Source of the DNA: Terriglobales bacterium
Lineage (GTDB): Bacteria; Acidobacteriota; Terriglobia; Terriglobales; Acidobacteriaceae
NCBI GenBank assembly: GCA_025934735.1
Contig: JAICWP010000018.1
Coordinates: forward strand, 1 to 64,000
Direction: 5' to 3'
DNA: 64,000 nt
The notes beneath the pieces are model-generated. The model was given only the letters and a program-made list of their open reading frames with translations, had not been told where the DNA came from and ran no database searches. The stretch's first letter is position 1. Each line of letters opens with the position of its first letter. Position numbers and translations under genes: made by a program. Shown here in pieces: positions 16,298 through 25,355 of the stretch.

Positions 16298-17623
16298 ATG
16301 ACAAGAAATTGCTCGGTTGGTTTACTCCTGACACTGGCGATGGTGATCGCGACCGCGCTCTCCCCATCAGCATCCGCCGCCAGCGGCGCAGCGACGGTGC
16401 AGCCACAGGTGATCAGCGACTCGCAGCTACAGGCGATGTCCACCACCCTCGGCGGCGCCAGCGTGCTGCCCACCACCCGCACTATCGCGCACTGGTGGGG
16501 ATCCACGCTCAACCCTGACAACGGAGTCGTTTACGGTTACAACATGGTGGGAGCTAACCCGAATACCTGCTCGGGCTCGAGCTGCTCGGTGACCATCCAG
16601 GCGGACATCACCCCGGTGATTGTGAACTTTCGCGGGCTGACGTTCAGCGGCAATGATGTGCTCGCCGCCAGCCTCAGCTCGCCGCAATTCGCCACCAATG
16701 ACTACGGCACCACGCCGGCGGCAACCGCGGCCGGCGCATTCCCGCTGGCTCCCGCTCTCATCGAAGGGCCGGGCGGTGCGCTCTCGCAGGGAGATGCGGG
16801 ACAACAACTGCAACTGCAGGACGCGACCATGCGGGCGCTTTTCAACAAGACAGGTTCGAGCTCTTATCACGTGATCCTGCACCCGAACCTGCTGCCCGCG
16901 GTGACGATCAACGTGCCCAGCAATCAGGGGGTACTGCTGCAGAGCGGACGCGGCGTAATCTTCGCCGATATTAGCATCAGCTGGTGGGCGGCGCAGATCC
17001 AGAATCTGGAAACGGCGGCCGACCCGACTCGCCTGGCGATATACCTCACCAATAACGTCTTGCTGCATGTGGGCCAGAACGTGCTTAACTGCTGCGTCAT
17101 CGGTTTCCACGGAACGAGAGCGGCGGGAGCCGGCGGAGGCAGCAACAACAGCAATGCCAACGCCAAAGTGCAAACGTTCGCCTGGGCTTCGTGGATCCAG
17201 CCCGGCATCTACGCGCGGCCGAGCGGCGGCACCGACTGGGCGGTGCAGGACATCCACGCGCTCAGCCATGAGATAGCTGAGTGGGCGGAGGATCCGTTCG
17301 TGAACAACACGGTGGAGCCTTGGCGAACGCCGACGGCGCCACAATACGGGTGCAGCGGCTTTATGGAGTCGGGCGATCCGGTGGTCGGGATCGGCTTCGC
17401 TATGGGAACCAATACCTTCGAGCAGGGCCCTAACCCGAACGGTTCGCAGAGCGCCGACGGGTATTACCACCCGGAGGACGAGGTGTTTCTCCCATGGTTC
17501 ATGCGGACGTCTCCCAATAATATCTCGGAGCCGACCCAGAGCATGAGCGGGGGGCGCTACACATTCATGGGCGATCTCAACCCCTTCCCGGGCTTCCGCC
17601 AGCCGGCCACGGGCTGCAACTGA
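16298..17623 (+). CDS. Secreted protein of unknown function with a SHEIAE motif
   Basis: The 441-residue product has a strong ribosome binding site (AGGAGG) and a clear signal peptide (about residues 1-28). The body is rich in Ala, Ser, Thr and Asn, as in exported proteins. Residues near 325 read HALSHEIAEWAEDPF. Such a His-Glu motif with a following Glu and Asp-Pro resembles loops in secreted proteins of the SHELxExxTDP type, some of which bind metal, but a catalytic role is not established. Four cysteines are spread through the protein (near 86, 90 and, as a CC pair, 265). It has its own terminator, so it is transcribed alone. Confidence 0.65.
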   Translation: MTRNCSVGLLLTLAMVIATALSPSASAASGAATVQPQVISDSQLQAMSTTLGGASVLPTTRTIAHWWGSTLNPDNGVVYGYNMVGANPNTCSGSSCSVTIQADITPVIVNFRGLTFSGNDVLAASLSSPQFATNDYGTTPAATAAGAFPLAPALIEGPGGALSQGDAGQQLQLQDATMRALFNKTGSSSYHVILHPNLLPAVTINVPSNQGVLLQSGRGVIFADISISWWAAQIQNLETAADPTRLAIYLTNNVLLHVGQNVLNCCVIGFHGTRAAGAGGGSNNSNANAKVQTFAWASWIQPGIYARPSGGTDWAVQDIHALSHEIAEWAEDPFVNNTVEPWRTPTAPQYGCSGFMESGDPVVGIGFAMGTNTFEQGPNPNGSQSADGYYHPEDEVFLPWFMRTSPNNISEPTQSMSGGRYTFMGDLNPFPGFRQPATGCN

Positions 17624-17638
17624 ACTTACTGTGCAGAA

Positions 17639-17668
17639 GGGGCCCGGGCGACCGGGTCCTTTTTTTTT
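17639..17668 (+). terminator. Rho-independent terminator after the secreted protein gene
   Basis: A GC stem (GGGCCCGG with CCGGGTCC, loop GCGA) is followed directly by nine T residues. Confidence 0.85.
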
Positions 17669-17805
17669 CGCGATACCGGTTCCGGGATAAGCGTGAAGGG
17701 ATTACTGCGCTTGATCAGCACGGGGTCGTTCGGCTCGGCCACCGTTCGGTATGGCGCGCCTGCTCAGGATGGCAGTCGGCTATGGTGGCGGGGAATGCCG
17801 TAGAG

Positions 17806-17882
17806 TGGTAGGCGCGGCAGGGATCGAACCTGCAACCCTGGGATTAGAAATCCCATGCTCTGTCCAATTGAGCTACGCGCCC
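17806..17882 (-). tRNA. tRNA-Arg(TCT)
   Basis: The minus strand folds as a full cloverleaf: acceptor GGGCGCG with CGCGCCT, D arm GCTCAATTGGACAGAGC, anticodon loop TTTCTAA flanked by TGGGA/TCCCA, T arm with GGTTCGATCC, discriminator A and an encoded CCA. The anticodon TCT reads AGA/AGG. Confidence 0.95.
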
Positions 17883-18129
17883 ATTTCTTTCTAAATACTA
17901 CCGCACGCTCGACTTTTTGGTTTCGCCTCTTTCCGGCAGCGGAAGGAACCCAGCGGGCGCATAGCCACCTACCAATCGCAAGGGCAAGTTCGCCGCTTGA
18001 TGTCTCTCCCAATATCACGTGCGTGTGTGACCAATATCACCGAACCATGTGCCTCGATTGCAATACAAGGGCGAGTGTGGCTGCTGAATGGCCGATCTTA
18101 TATTCGTCGCACGTGGGAGGTGGAAATCC

Positions 18130-18495
18130 GTGAGTTCCATGGCGCACCGCCGCTCGGTTGTACTCTGTCCCAAGGCGAACTTGCCCGCCGAAGTCGGAAT
18201 TGACCAGTCCCTCGGGATTAAAGCCTGCTCGCGCCTGCCTGCCCTCCAGCAGTGTCAGGAGGACTGCGCCTTGCAACTCCACTTCTGCTCTGAGGAATTG
18301 CAAGATTTTCTTACCCACGCGCCAGGATGGTGTTCGGTCTGCGGCACTATGTTGACCGGGGATGACTGGTACGCAAGCAGGATGGCAGCGGCTACCATGA
18401 ACGACTCAGGCTATTTACAGGCTATTTCCAAAAACGGCCAGCCCATTTGCTGGAACTGCTTTAGGAACGCGGCGTCGCCATTGAACGGGCGATAG
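18130..18495 (+). CDS. Small cysteine-rich protein, possible zinc ribbon
   Basis: The 121-residue frame starts at a GTG placed eight bases after GGGAGGTGG; an ATG at 18139 is the alternative. The C-terminal half has CSVCGTMLTGDDWY and, about 33 residues later, CWNCF, a CxxC...CxxC pattern like a zinc ribbon. More cysteines lie in the N-terminal half. No family is recognised. Coding quality is moderate, and the gene has no clear partners. Confidence 0.45.
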   Translation: MSSMAHRRSVVLCPKANLPAEVGIDQSLGIKACSRLPALQQCQEDCALQLHFCSEELQDFLTHAPGWCSVCGTMLTGDDWYASRMAAATMNDSGYLQAISKNGQPICWNCFRNAASPLNGR

Positions 18496-18793
18496 CCGTT
18501 TGCGCGACTCGGCCATTTCTGTCATTACACGATCCATGCCCCTGCTTGACCATTGAAAGCGCCGGGACCTTTCCGCCTCCTGCTTGGCTCTCTTGTGTGA
18601 CCCGGATTAAGTGTGATGTTTCTAAGGCTTTGCGCCTATACCGGACGGAGATTCCACTGAATTCCAACAGAAGTGTTCCGCTTTGTACTCTGCTCTGCCT
18701 ATAATGCGCCAACTCCCTCCGTCACCTTCTGGGGTGGGTATCTTGGTGTGCGCGGGTCGCAGGGGCACGATTGCGCCGCGCTCGGTGTCCATA
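18496..18793. other. Intergenic stretch, nothing recognised
   Basis: No gene or clear signal is seen here. The receiver-domain frame remains open back to 18683, but that extension does not match the family. Confidence 0.3.
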
Positions 18794-19177
18794 GTGTCTC
18801 GCAAGCTAGTGTTATGCGTTGATGACCGGGCGACCTCGCTGGAGGTCCGCAAGCTGATCCTAGAGCGTGAGGGCTACGAGGTCCTGACGGCCAGCGATGG
18901 CGTGGCCGGGCTGGAACTGTTTGCCGCGCGGGCGGTGGACCTGGTGGTGCTGGACTACAATATGCCCGGGCTCAACGGTGCGGTGGTGGCGGAGAGAATG
19001 CGGACGCTGAAGCCCGACGTGCCGGTCATTATGCTCTCCGCATATTTTGAGCCGCCGGCGGACGCCGCGAAGCTAGTGGACGCCTACATTGCCAAGGGAC
19101 AAAACCCGCGTGTCCTGCTGGAACAAATCAGCCTGTTGGTGAATGGGAAAATCAGGCCGGGCGGGCGCAAACTCTAA
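18794..19177 (+). CDS. Single-domain response regulator (CheY-like receiver)
   Basis: The 127-residue core is a receiver domain: LVLCVDDR (acidic pocket), VVLDYNMPG with the phospho-accepting aspartate, IMLSAY, and AYIAKGQNP with the conserved lysine. There is no output domain, so it acts by protein contact. The GTG at 18794 is chosen because the fold begins right after it; an ATG at 18683 would add 37 residues of poor quality. Its cognate kinase is not adjacent. Confidence 0.8.
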   Translation: MSRKLVLCVDDRATSLEVRKLILEREGYEVLTASDGVAGLELFAARAVDLVVLDYNMPGLNGAVVAERMRTLKPDVPVIMLSAYFEPPADAAKLVDAYIAKGQNPRVLLEQISLLVNGKIRPGGRKL

Positions 19178-19431
19178 GAGCCGGTGCGGGCGGCGCCCAG
19201 CACGGCATCCATGAAATCGCGATCGTAGCCGATGTGTTCGATTTCTTCGGATTCATTCAGCGTCTGGGTGAATTCAAAGCGCACGGCAGCGGCACAAATC
19301 CGGCACAGGGGAAAGGTTTCGCCCTGCTGCAGGATGGAATTGTGGCTGGGACGGTGGCCCTGGTGATGCACGCGATATACGCCCGCGTGGCCTACCTTCT
19401 CCCCCGCCGACATTTGCATGCCATGCCTCAT
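19174..19431 (-). CDS. Small conserved protein, YjzC-like, with a CxxC and several His
   Basis: The 85-residue product has SAGEKVGHAGVYRVHHQGHR near the N terminus and GETFPLCRICAAAVRFEF in the middle. The G-x-Y-x-V pattern and one CxxC fit a small metal-binding beta protein. It overlaps the convergent receiver gene by four bases. Several ATG codons cluster at the start (19431, 19419, 19413), so the first residues are uncertain. Function is unknown. Confidence 0.55.
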   Translation of the reverse strand: MRHGMQMSAGEKVGHAGVYRVHHQGHRPSHNSILQQGETFPLCRICAAAVRFEFTQTLNESEEIEHIGYDRDFMDAVLGAARTGS

Positions 19432-19530
19432 TCGCTTAGGGACTGCACAATAACGGTTCGCACCGGAAAGCAGAATGGCACGGAGGTGCCACGCTTGAGG
19501 AAAACCGGACCCATAAGAATTCCACCGGAA

Positions 19531-20130
19531 TTACTGGCGGGAACGAGCGGATTCGGCGGCGGAGAGCTGCAGCAGCGCGTTGGCCACGAGCTGCAGCGCA
19601 ATGCTCCAGCGCTGCTGGGCTTGGGGCTCGTCCTCGCCGTAGCCGGAAAGATAAAAGGTGAGATAGAAGCCTTCGCGGGCCGGAGCCGGCTCAGCTTCCG
19701 GATGGTAATAGCAGCGGCGGACCACGAACTCAGCCGAAGCGAGAATTTCCGGGGCGCGCTGCAGCAGGCGGGCAAGCTTGCGGCCCAGATCCTCGATCTC
19801 CGCGAAGGAGTAGCGCGGGCCGTCAGCCACCGGAGCCAGATCAATGTAGGACTCGTACTTGAAAGCGGCGCCGAAAGGCTCGTCCTCCACATCCATCTGC
19901 TGCGAGCTCCAGGTGTCGCACTTAGCCGTTTGCACCACGGAATGCGGCGAATTAATGGCGGCGAGGAACTCAGCCAGCGGCTCGTTTTCCTGCGCCTCCA
20001 CAATCTGCGCCAGCAGTTCAGGGTGGGACTTCAGGTCGTAGTACTGAATGGTGGGGTCAGAGGACTTCCAGGGCAATTCCAGCGTGGGATCGTCCGCGCC
20101 CAATTCGACAGAGAATTCGGCCTGCACCAA
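19531..20130 (-). CDS. Conserved hypothetical protein
   Basis: The 199-residue product is acidic and soluble, without signal peptide or membrane segment. Recognisable stretches include DPTIQYYDLKSHPELLAQIV near the N terminus and WSIALQLVANALLQLSAA at the C terminus. The codon pattern is strongly coding, and the reading is preferred over an arginine-rich frame in the same place. It is co-directional with the hydrolase gene upstream, 35 bases away, so the two may be co-transcribed. No function is known to me. Confidence 0.65.
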   Translation of the reverse strand: MVQAEFSVELGADDPTLELPWKSSDPTIQYYDLKSHPELLAQIVEAQENEPLAEFLAAINSPHSVVQTAKCDTWSSQQMDVEDEPFGAAFKYESYIDLAPVADGPRYSFAEIEDLGRKLARLLQRAPEILASAEFVVRRCYYHPEAEPAPAREGFYLTFYLSGYGEDEPQAQQRWSIALQLVANALLQLSAAESARSRQ

Positions 20131-20165
20131 TCCATCCTAAACGAAAATCCGCGCTAAACGAGGCA

Positions 20166-21221
20166 TCAGAACTGGGCGAGGAACTCGACCACCGTACGCT
20201 CGGCCCAGCGACCGTCGTAGCCATCAGGATCGGCCAGAAAGGCGCAATGGCCGCCATGAGCGGTTTCAATGTAGCGCACGTGCGGGTTGGCCTGTAACCG
20301 GGATTTCGTTTGCGGCAGGATGTGGATGAAGGGATCGTCGGCCGAGTGGATAAGCAACGCAGGAACGGCAATGCGCTCCACCACGCGGGAGGCGCTGGCG
20401 CGGGCATAGTAATCGTCGACGCCGTCGAACCCGCAATAATGGGCGGTGATGCGGTCGTCAAACTGGCGCAGCGTCCAGACTCGCCGCAGGCGCTGCAGTT
20501 CGTAGCGGTTAGGATAGAGCCGAGACTTGCGCCGCAAGCGCCGGCGCAAGTTCCATAGGAAATATTGCTCGTAAAGCCAGTTGCCGGGACGATGCAGGGC
20601 GGCGGCGGAAGGGGCCAAGTCCACCGCCGGGGAAATCGCACACACGGCGCGCAATTGCGGCGGCGCTTCCCTGCCCCACTCGCCGGCCAATTTCAAAACC
20701 AGGTTGCCGCCCATGGAAAAACCAAGCAGCGCCAGGCGAGGAAGATTTTCTTTCGCCAGCAGCGCACGTGCCACCACGTCCACATCGGCAGAGAGGCCGG
20801 AGTGGTACAGCGTGGGACCCAGCGCTTCGGTCCCGCCGCAGCTTCGTACATTCATGCGCACCACATTCATGCCGGCGGCTAGCGCTTTGGCGGTGGTGCC
20901 CAGGACATATTGCGATTCGCTGGAACCCTCCAGGCCGTGAACAATGAGCAGCGTAAGCGCCTGCTGCCGTGATGGCTGCCAATGGCAGCGGCACAGCACC
21001 TGAACTTCGGGCTCCACCTGAAACAGCCGTTTCTCCGGCGGAGGAGAATGAAAGCGGCGGATGAGAAACTGAGCAGCCAAGGTTTGCCGGTGCGGGCCAC
21101 GCAAGCCGCGGCGGGGGCGGAAGGGGGTGGACGGCACATTTCCAGCGCTGGCCGCCACTAATGCGTGTTCGCGCGGCGAGTGCGGCAAATCGGACTGGAA
21201 CGCGCGCGGCACTTCATTCAT
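20166..21221 (-). CDS. Alpha/beta hydrolase, YheT family
   Basis: The 351-residue product has the cap-hydrolase layout of YheT/ABHD1-3 proteins: RGPHRQTLAAQFL near residue 42, LLIVHGLEGSSESQY (oxyanion region), the nucleophile elbow GFSMGGN, the acid in HSADDPF and the histidine in HGGHCAF. It is cytoplasmic with an unknown ester or amide substrate. It sits 35 bases upstream of the conserved hypothetical gene on the same strand. Confidence 0.87.
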   Translation of the reverse strand: MNEVPRAFQSDLPHSPREHALVAASAGNVPSTPFRPRRGLRGPHRQTLAAQFLIRRFHSPPPEKRLFQVEPEVQVLCRCHWQPSRQQALTLLIVHGLEGSSESQYVLGTTAKALAAGMNVVRMNVRSCGGTEALGPTLYHSGLSADVDVVARALLAKENLPRLALLGFSMGGNLVLKLAGEWGREAPPQLRAVCAISPAVDLAPSAAALHRPGNWLYEQYFLWNLRRRLRRKSRLYPNRYELQRLRRVWTLRQFDDRITAHYCGFDGVDDYYARASASRVVERIAVPALLIHSADDPFIHILPQTKSRLQANPHVRYIETAHGGHCAFLADPDGYDGRWAERTVVEFLAQF

Positions 21222-21268
21222 ATGTTAATTTCCGTCCTGCCCGCATAGAATATTAGTGGAGTTTGTTT

Positions 21269-21502
21269 ATGCCCATCTTCGAATACCTTTGCCGCGACTG
21301 CAACCAGCGATTCGAATCCCTGGTTTATGGATCGCGGAAACCGGAATGCCCGCATTGCGGCAGCCGCAAGTTGGAAACGCAGCTCTCGGTGTTCGCCGTA
21401 AGCAGCAAAAGCAGCGCGAGCGCGCAATCCGCGGGCGTGCCTTGCAGCACCTGCGGCGACCCGCGCGGGACGGGCGCCTGCTCGCTTCCCGATCTGGATT
21501 GA
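21269..21502 (+). CDS. FmdB-family zinc ribbon protein
   Basis: The 77-residue product begins PIFEYLCRDCNQRFE and continues with ECPHCGS, giving the CxxC...CxxC zinc ribbon of the FmdB regulatory family. The C terminus has CSTCGDPRG and one more cysteine. The ATG at 21269 follows GTGGAG at a good distance; a TTG two codons upstream is less likely. Members are small putative regulators; the role is unknown. Confidence 0.8.
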   Translation: MPIFEYLCRDCNQRFESLVYGSRKPECPHCGSRKLETQLSVFAVSSKSSASAQSAGVPCSTCGDPRGTGACSLPDLD

Positions 21503-21669
21503 CCGCCTTCGCCCGCAACTGCTGCTGGCACTTCGCTTTACTGGTGGTTACTGGTGTTACGCGGGCGCGATTCCGCGCGTAACTTTTCCCCTCCCGAGCG
21601 GCAGGTTACCATCCTTTCGCTACGCTCCCCAGAAGTCCGCTGTGTTCCTCCCCAGAAACGCAGGGCCTT

Positions 21670-21999
21670 ATGGATCGTCGTCGGGAACAACGGGTAACAG
21701 CCGCTCTTCCAGTACGCGTCTGGGGTATTGACGCCTACGATCAAGCCTTCACCCAGATTGTGTCAGCCCGCAATGTGAGCGCCGAGGGCGCGCTGCTGAC
21801 GGGCATGCGGCACCGCATTCGCCAGGGAGAAATCCTGGAAGTGCAGTATGGCGAGCGCAAAGCCGAGTTCCGAGTAGTCTGGGTTTCCGAATCGGTGGAC
21901 CATCTGCGGGCTCAGGTGGGCATCAAGGCTTTGCCTTCGGAAAACTGCATCTGGGACGTCAACCTGCAGCAATGCTGCGAGTTCGTCGGCAATGGTTAG
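21670..21999 (+). CDS. PilZ-domain protein (cyclic di-GMP receptor candidate)
   Basis: The 109-residue product contains one PilZ domain: RREQR at the N terminus and NVSAEGALL about 30 residues later match the R-x-x-x-R and (D/N)xSxxG loops that bind cyclic di-GMP. No other domain is present. The diguanylate cyclase at 12385 could supply the ligand, but there is no direct link. Confidence 0.82.
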   Translation: MDRRREQRVTAALPVRVWGIDAYDQAFTQIVSARNVSAEGALLTGMRHRIRQGEILEVQYGERKAEFRVVWVSESVDHLRAQVGIKALPSENCIWDVNLQQCCEFVGNG

Positions 22000-22096
22000 A
22001 GACAGTGGTCAGGGGTTAGCGGAGCTGGGTTGAGTGGTTGGTAGCTGCCAGTTGGAACTCCACCTGCATGCTCCATGTTTTCTGAAAAAAAACTGA

Positions 22097-24862
22097 TTAC
22101 TCCGCCCGCAGGGCCTGCATGGGGTCAATGGAGGCGGCACGGCGTGCGGGCACCAGCCCGGCTACTGCCGCGCACCCGGCAAGAATAACAACCGCAGCTG
22201 CCAGCACCTCCGGGTCGTAACTTTTCACTCCAAACAACTGGCTGGAGAGAGCACGCCCGCCAGCCAGGGCAATGGGCACACCGAGTATCAATCCAAGCGC
22301 CACCTGCCCAAGGGCGCTGCGCAGCACCATGCCCAGCACGTTTTTGCGGTCCGCACCCAGCGCCATGCGAATGCCAATTTCGTTGGTGCGGCGGGCAACA
22401 TTGTAGGCGGTTACGCCGTAGAGGCCGATGGAAGCCAGCACCAAAGCCAGCAGTCCGAACAATCCGGTAAGGCGCGCCAGCAATCGGTCCTGATTGAAGT
22501 TGCGAGCCACCTGCTCGTCGAAACTGTTCATGGAGAGCACGGTCAGGTTGGGATCAATTTCCGCCAGCGCACGCCGCACCTGGAACTCGAGATTCGCGGG
22601 ATGGCCGGCGACCAGTAGCTCTACATCCTGCAGGTAGTTAGAGCCATCAATGGCGTTCTGGGACGATTCGTCCTCGCGCGGGATGCGCTGCAGAAAGGGC
22701 AGAAAAAACATGGCATAGGCGGGGCCGCGCGCGTCCTGGTATTTGGTGTCTTCGACCACGCCCACAATTTCGTAGTCGCGGCTGTGATTGCTCTCACCGA
22801 TCCCGAAGTGCCTGCCAATGGGATCCTGCTTAGGAAAAAATTTGCGGGCAAAAGTTTCGTTGATCACCGCCACCGGGGTAGAGGTGGGCGTGTCCTGGTC
22901 GTTAATCATCCGGCCGCGCAACAGGCGAGTTCCGATGGTCTCGAAATAATGGGGACTGACGCGCAGCCAGGAGGGCGCAACCACCTTCGTGTAGTCCACC
23001 CGAGGCTGGCCTTCCACGCTAATCTCGCTCGACCAGTTGTCGCCGCGCATCGGACTGTAGCCGGAAAAGCTTGCGCTTAGCACGCCCGGGATCTGGGCCA
23101 GTTGCGTCCGCAATTGGCGGTAAAGGCCGGGAAGACGGTCCACGCTGTATCCAGCTAAGGAGGGGTCGACGCGAACGATATAGCGGCCGCGAGTCTGAAA
23201 ACCGAACTGCTGACCTTGCAGGTTCAGCAGTGAGCGGGTGAGCAATCCGGCTCCCGCCAGCAGCACCAGCGAAAGAGCTGCCTGCATCACGACCAGCGAT
23301 TTTTGCGGAAGGGCGGAGCGATCGCGGGTGGAGCGAGTGGCTCCATGCAGCGCTTCGGCGGGCTGTGACCGCGAACTAACCCAGGCCGGCACCACCCCGA
23401 ATAACACTCCCGTGGACAGTGCGAGGAAAAAGGCGAAGGCCAGTACGGACAGGGATGGAGTCGCGGAGATGGGAACGTATTGCGCCCCGCGGAACGCCAC
23501 CAGCAGGATCATGCGCGTGGCCAGAAAAGCCACTGCCACGCCGGCTGCGCCGCCGAGCAGGGCGAGCAACATGCTTTCTGTTAGCATCTGGCGAATCAGG
23601 CGGGCGCGGCTTGCGCCCAGCGCGATGCGCGCCGCCATTTGCACGCGGCTGCCGCTGCCTTTTGCCAGGAGCAGGTTGGCGAGGTTGGCGCAGGCGATCA
23701 GCAGCACCAGCCCGCCAAGCACCGTCAACAAGCGCAGCCCGCTGGCGTACTGGTCGCGCAACTCGGTTACACCCGACCCGCCGGGCGTCAAAATGATCCG
23801 TTGCTGAAAAATCTGCGGGCGATCATGCTCTTCCAATTTGGGCACGGTGCGGAGCCATTGCTGCAATTCGATGGTTAACTGAGCTTGCAGCGCTGCCAGC
23901 GAGGTGCCGGGCTTAGTCCGTCCGCTGATGTACAGCCAGAACTCTCCGGGGAGGCGGAGAATGGAGCCGGGACCGCTGAGCACCGGCTCGCTTCCCAGCG
24001 GCAGCCAGAAATCAGGCGGGTCGCCGGTTAACCGATCGCCAAAGAACCCGGGAGGCGTGATGCCGGCCAGCGTGAATGCCTTGCTGTTGATCACGAAGGT
24101 GGAGCCGATCACCGTGGGATCGCCGCCGTAGTGTTGCTGCCAGGCGCGGTAGCTCATCACCACTATCGGCGGCGTGCCGGAACGATCATCCGCCGGCGTG
24201 AGCAAACGTCCGGCATAGGGGTTGATTCCGAACATCTGAAAATAATTTCCGGAAACGAACTCGCCGCGGTAGGGCTGGGCGGCTTCCGCACCCCGGCTGC
24301 GGCGCACGACCAGCGGCATAGCACCCGCCTGGAAGGCGGCCAGTTGGGCGAACTGCGGGGTATGCTCCTGAAGCTCCTTGTAGAGCGCGTAAGAATAGAT
24401 GGTGAAGTTACCCTGCAGTCCGGTCATCTCGCAGCAGTTGTCGTCGGCACCCAGGCTGTAGAGTTGTTGCGGGTCGGTTACCGGCAGGGATTTGAGCATC
24501 ATCGTATCCACCAGGGTGAACACGGCAGTGTTGGCGCCAATGCCCAAGGCCAGCGTGAGCACCGCTACCAGGGTGAATCCGGGACTGCGGTGCAACTGGC
24601 GCAAGCCGTAGCGCACATCCTGCCAAACGGTTTCAACCGCATTCCAGCCCCAAGCCGCGCGGCTGTTTTCGCGCAACTGGAGAGTGTTGCCGAACTGGCG
24701 CTGCGCAGCTGGGGCCGCCTCGGCCGGAGGCACGCCGGCATCGCGCAGAGCCCGCGCTTTCATCTCCAGGTGGAACTTCATTTCTTCCTGCAGCTCTTGC
24801 TGGAAGCTTTCCCGGCGGAAGAGAAACATCAACCGTCGCCACAATTCGCTCAGGCGCTCCAT
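22097..24862 (-). CDS. ADOP-type ABC transporter permease (MacB/FtsX-like), long form
   Basis: The 921-residue protein begins with the helical N-terminal domain typical of long ADOP permeases (LWRRLMFLFRRESFQQELQEEM), then QDVRYGLRQLHRSPGFTLVA and a first membrane segment VLTLALGIGANTAVF. A MacB-type periplasmic domain follows, then FtsX domains with segments near 440-580 and, after a second periplasmic domain, near 810-910; the C terminus ends MQALRAE. No ABC ATPase gene is adjacent, as the name orphan permease implies. The ATG at 24862 is chosen for its AAGGAG site; the frame stays open further into the regulator gene. A PadR gene lies 14 bases upstream and probably controls it. The substrate is unknown. 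Confidence 0.9.
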   Translation of the reverse strand: MERLSELWRRLMFLFRRESFQQELQEEMKFHLEMKARALRDAGVPPAEAAPAAQRQFGNTLQLRENSRAAWGWNAVETVWQDVRYGLRQLHRSPGFTLVAVLTLALGIGANTAVFTLVDTMMLKSLPVTDPQQLYSLGADDNCCEMTGLQGNFTIYSYALYKELQEHTPQFAQLAAFQAGAMPLVVRRSRGAEAAQPYRGEFVSGNYFQMFGINPYAGRLLTPADDRSGTPPIVVMSYRAWQQHYGGDPTVIGSTFVINSKAFTLAGITPPGFFGDRLTGDPPDFWLPLGSEPVLSGPGSILRLPGEFWLYISGRTKPGTSLAALQAQLTIELQQWLRTVPKLEEHDRPQIFQQRIILTPGGSGVTELRDQYASGLRLLTVLGGLVLLIACANLANLLLAKGSGSRVQMAARIALGASRARLIRQMLTESMLLALLGGAAGVAVAFLATRMILLVAFRGAQYVPISATPSLSVLAFAFFLALSTGVLFGVVPAWVSSRSQPAEALHGATRSTRDRSALPQKSLVVMQAALSLVLLAGAGLLTRSLLNLQGQQFGFQTRGRYIVRVDPSLAGYSVDRLPGLYRQLRTQLAQIPGVLSASFSGYSPMRGDNWSSEISVEGQPRVDYTKVVAPSWLRVSPHYFETIGTRLLRGRMINDQDTPTSTPVAVINETFARKFFPKQDPIGRHFGIGESNHSRDYEIVGVVEDTKYQDARGPAYAMFFLPFLQRIPREDESSQNAIDGSNYLQDVELLVAGHPANLEFQVRRALAEIDPNLTVLSMNSFDEQVARNFNQDRLLARLTGLFGLLALVLASIGLYGVTAYNVARRTNEIGIRMALGADRKNVLGMVLRSALGQVALGLILGVPIALAGGRALSSQLFGVKSYDPEVLAAAVVILAGCAAVAGLVPARRAASIDPMQALRAE

Positions 24863-24876
24863 GCTTACACTCCTTA

Positions 24877-25203
24877 TCAGGCGGTCTGGATGACGCGTGC
24901 AATGGCCGCCATGACTTTCTGAAATTCGCTCAATTCCAGCCCCAGTTGCTTCCTGCCCGCAGGCGTGAGCCGGTAATAGCGGGCGCGCCGGTTGTTCTCC
25001 GACTGCCGCCACTCGCCGACGATCCAGCCTTTGATTAGCATGCGCTGCAGGGCGGGATACAGGGAGCCTTCTTCCACCGTCAGTACCTCATCGGAGAGCT
25101 GCTGGATGCGCTCGGCTATGCCGTAGCCGTGCCGGGTCCCGCTCTCCAGGGTCTTCAGAATCAGCAGATACAAGGTTCCGGGCGGTATTTCGGTACGAGC
25201 CAT
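24877..25203 (-). CDS. PadR-family transcriptional regulator
   Basis: The 108-residue winged-helix protein has PPGTLYLLILKTLESGTRHGYGIAERI at the N terminus, EEGSLYPALQRMLIKGWI in the recognition region and RYYRLTPAGRKQL in the wing. PadR proteins usually repress neighbouring genes until an effector binds. It is the first gene of a two-gene unit with the ADOP permease. Confidence 0.92.
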   Translation of the reverse strand: MARTEIPPGTLYLLILKTLESGTRHGYGIAERIQQLSDEVLTVEEGSLYPALQRMLIKGWIVGEWRQSENNRRARYYRLTPAGRKQLGLELSEFQKVMAAIARVIQTA

Positions 25204-25355
25204 AAGCTCACTCCCATAGTTAGACTAGGGAAGTGTACGGAGGTTAGCAGGAAAACGTCAATTCGCTTCTGTCCCGCCACAGGCCCACGTAACCTGCGTC
25301 ACAGCCGGTCCGGTCGCATCTGAAATAAAGTAGGGCCAGGTTTAGGAGGAGACGC

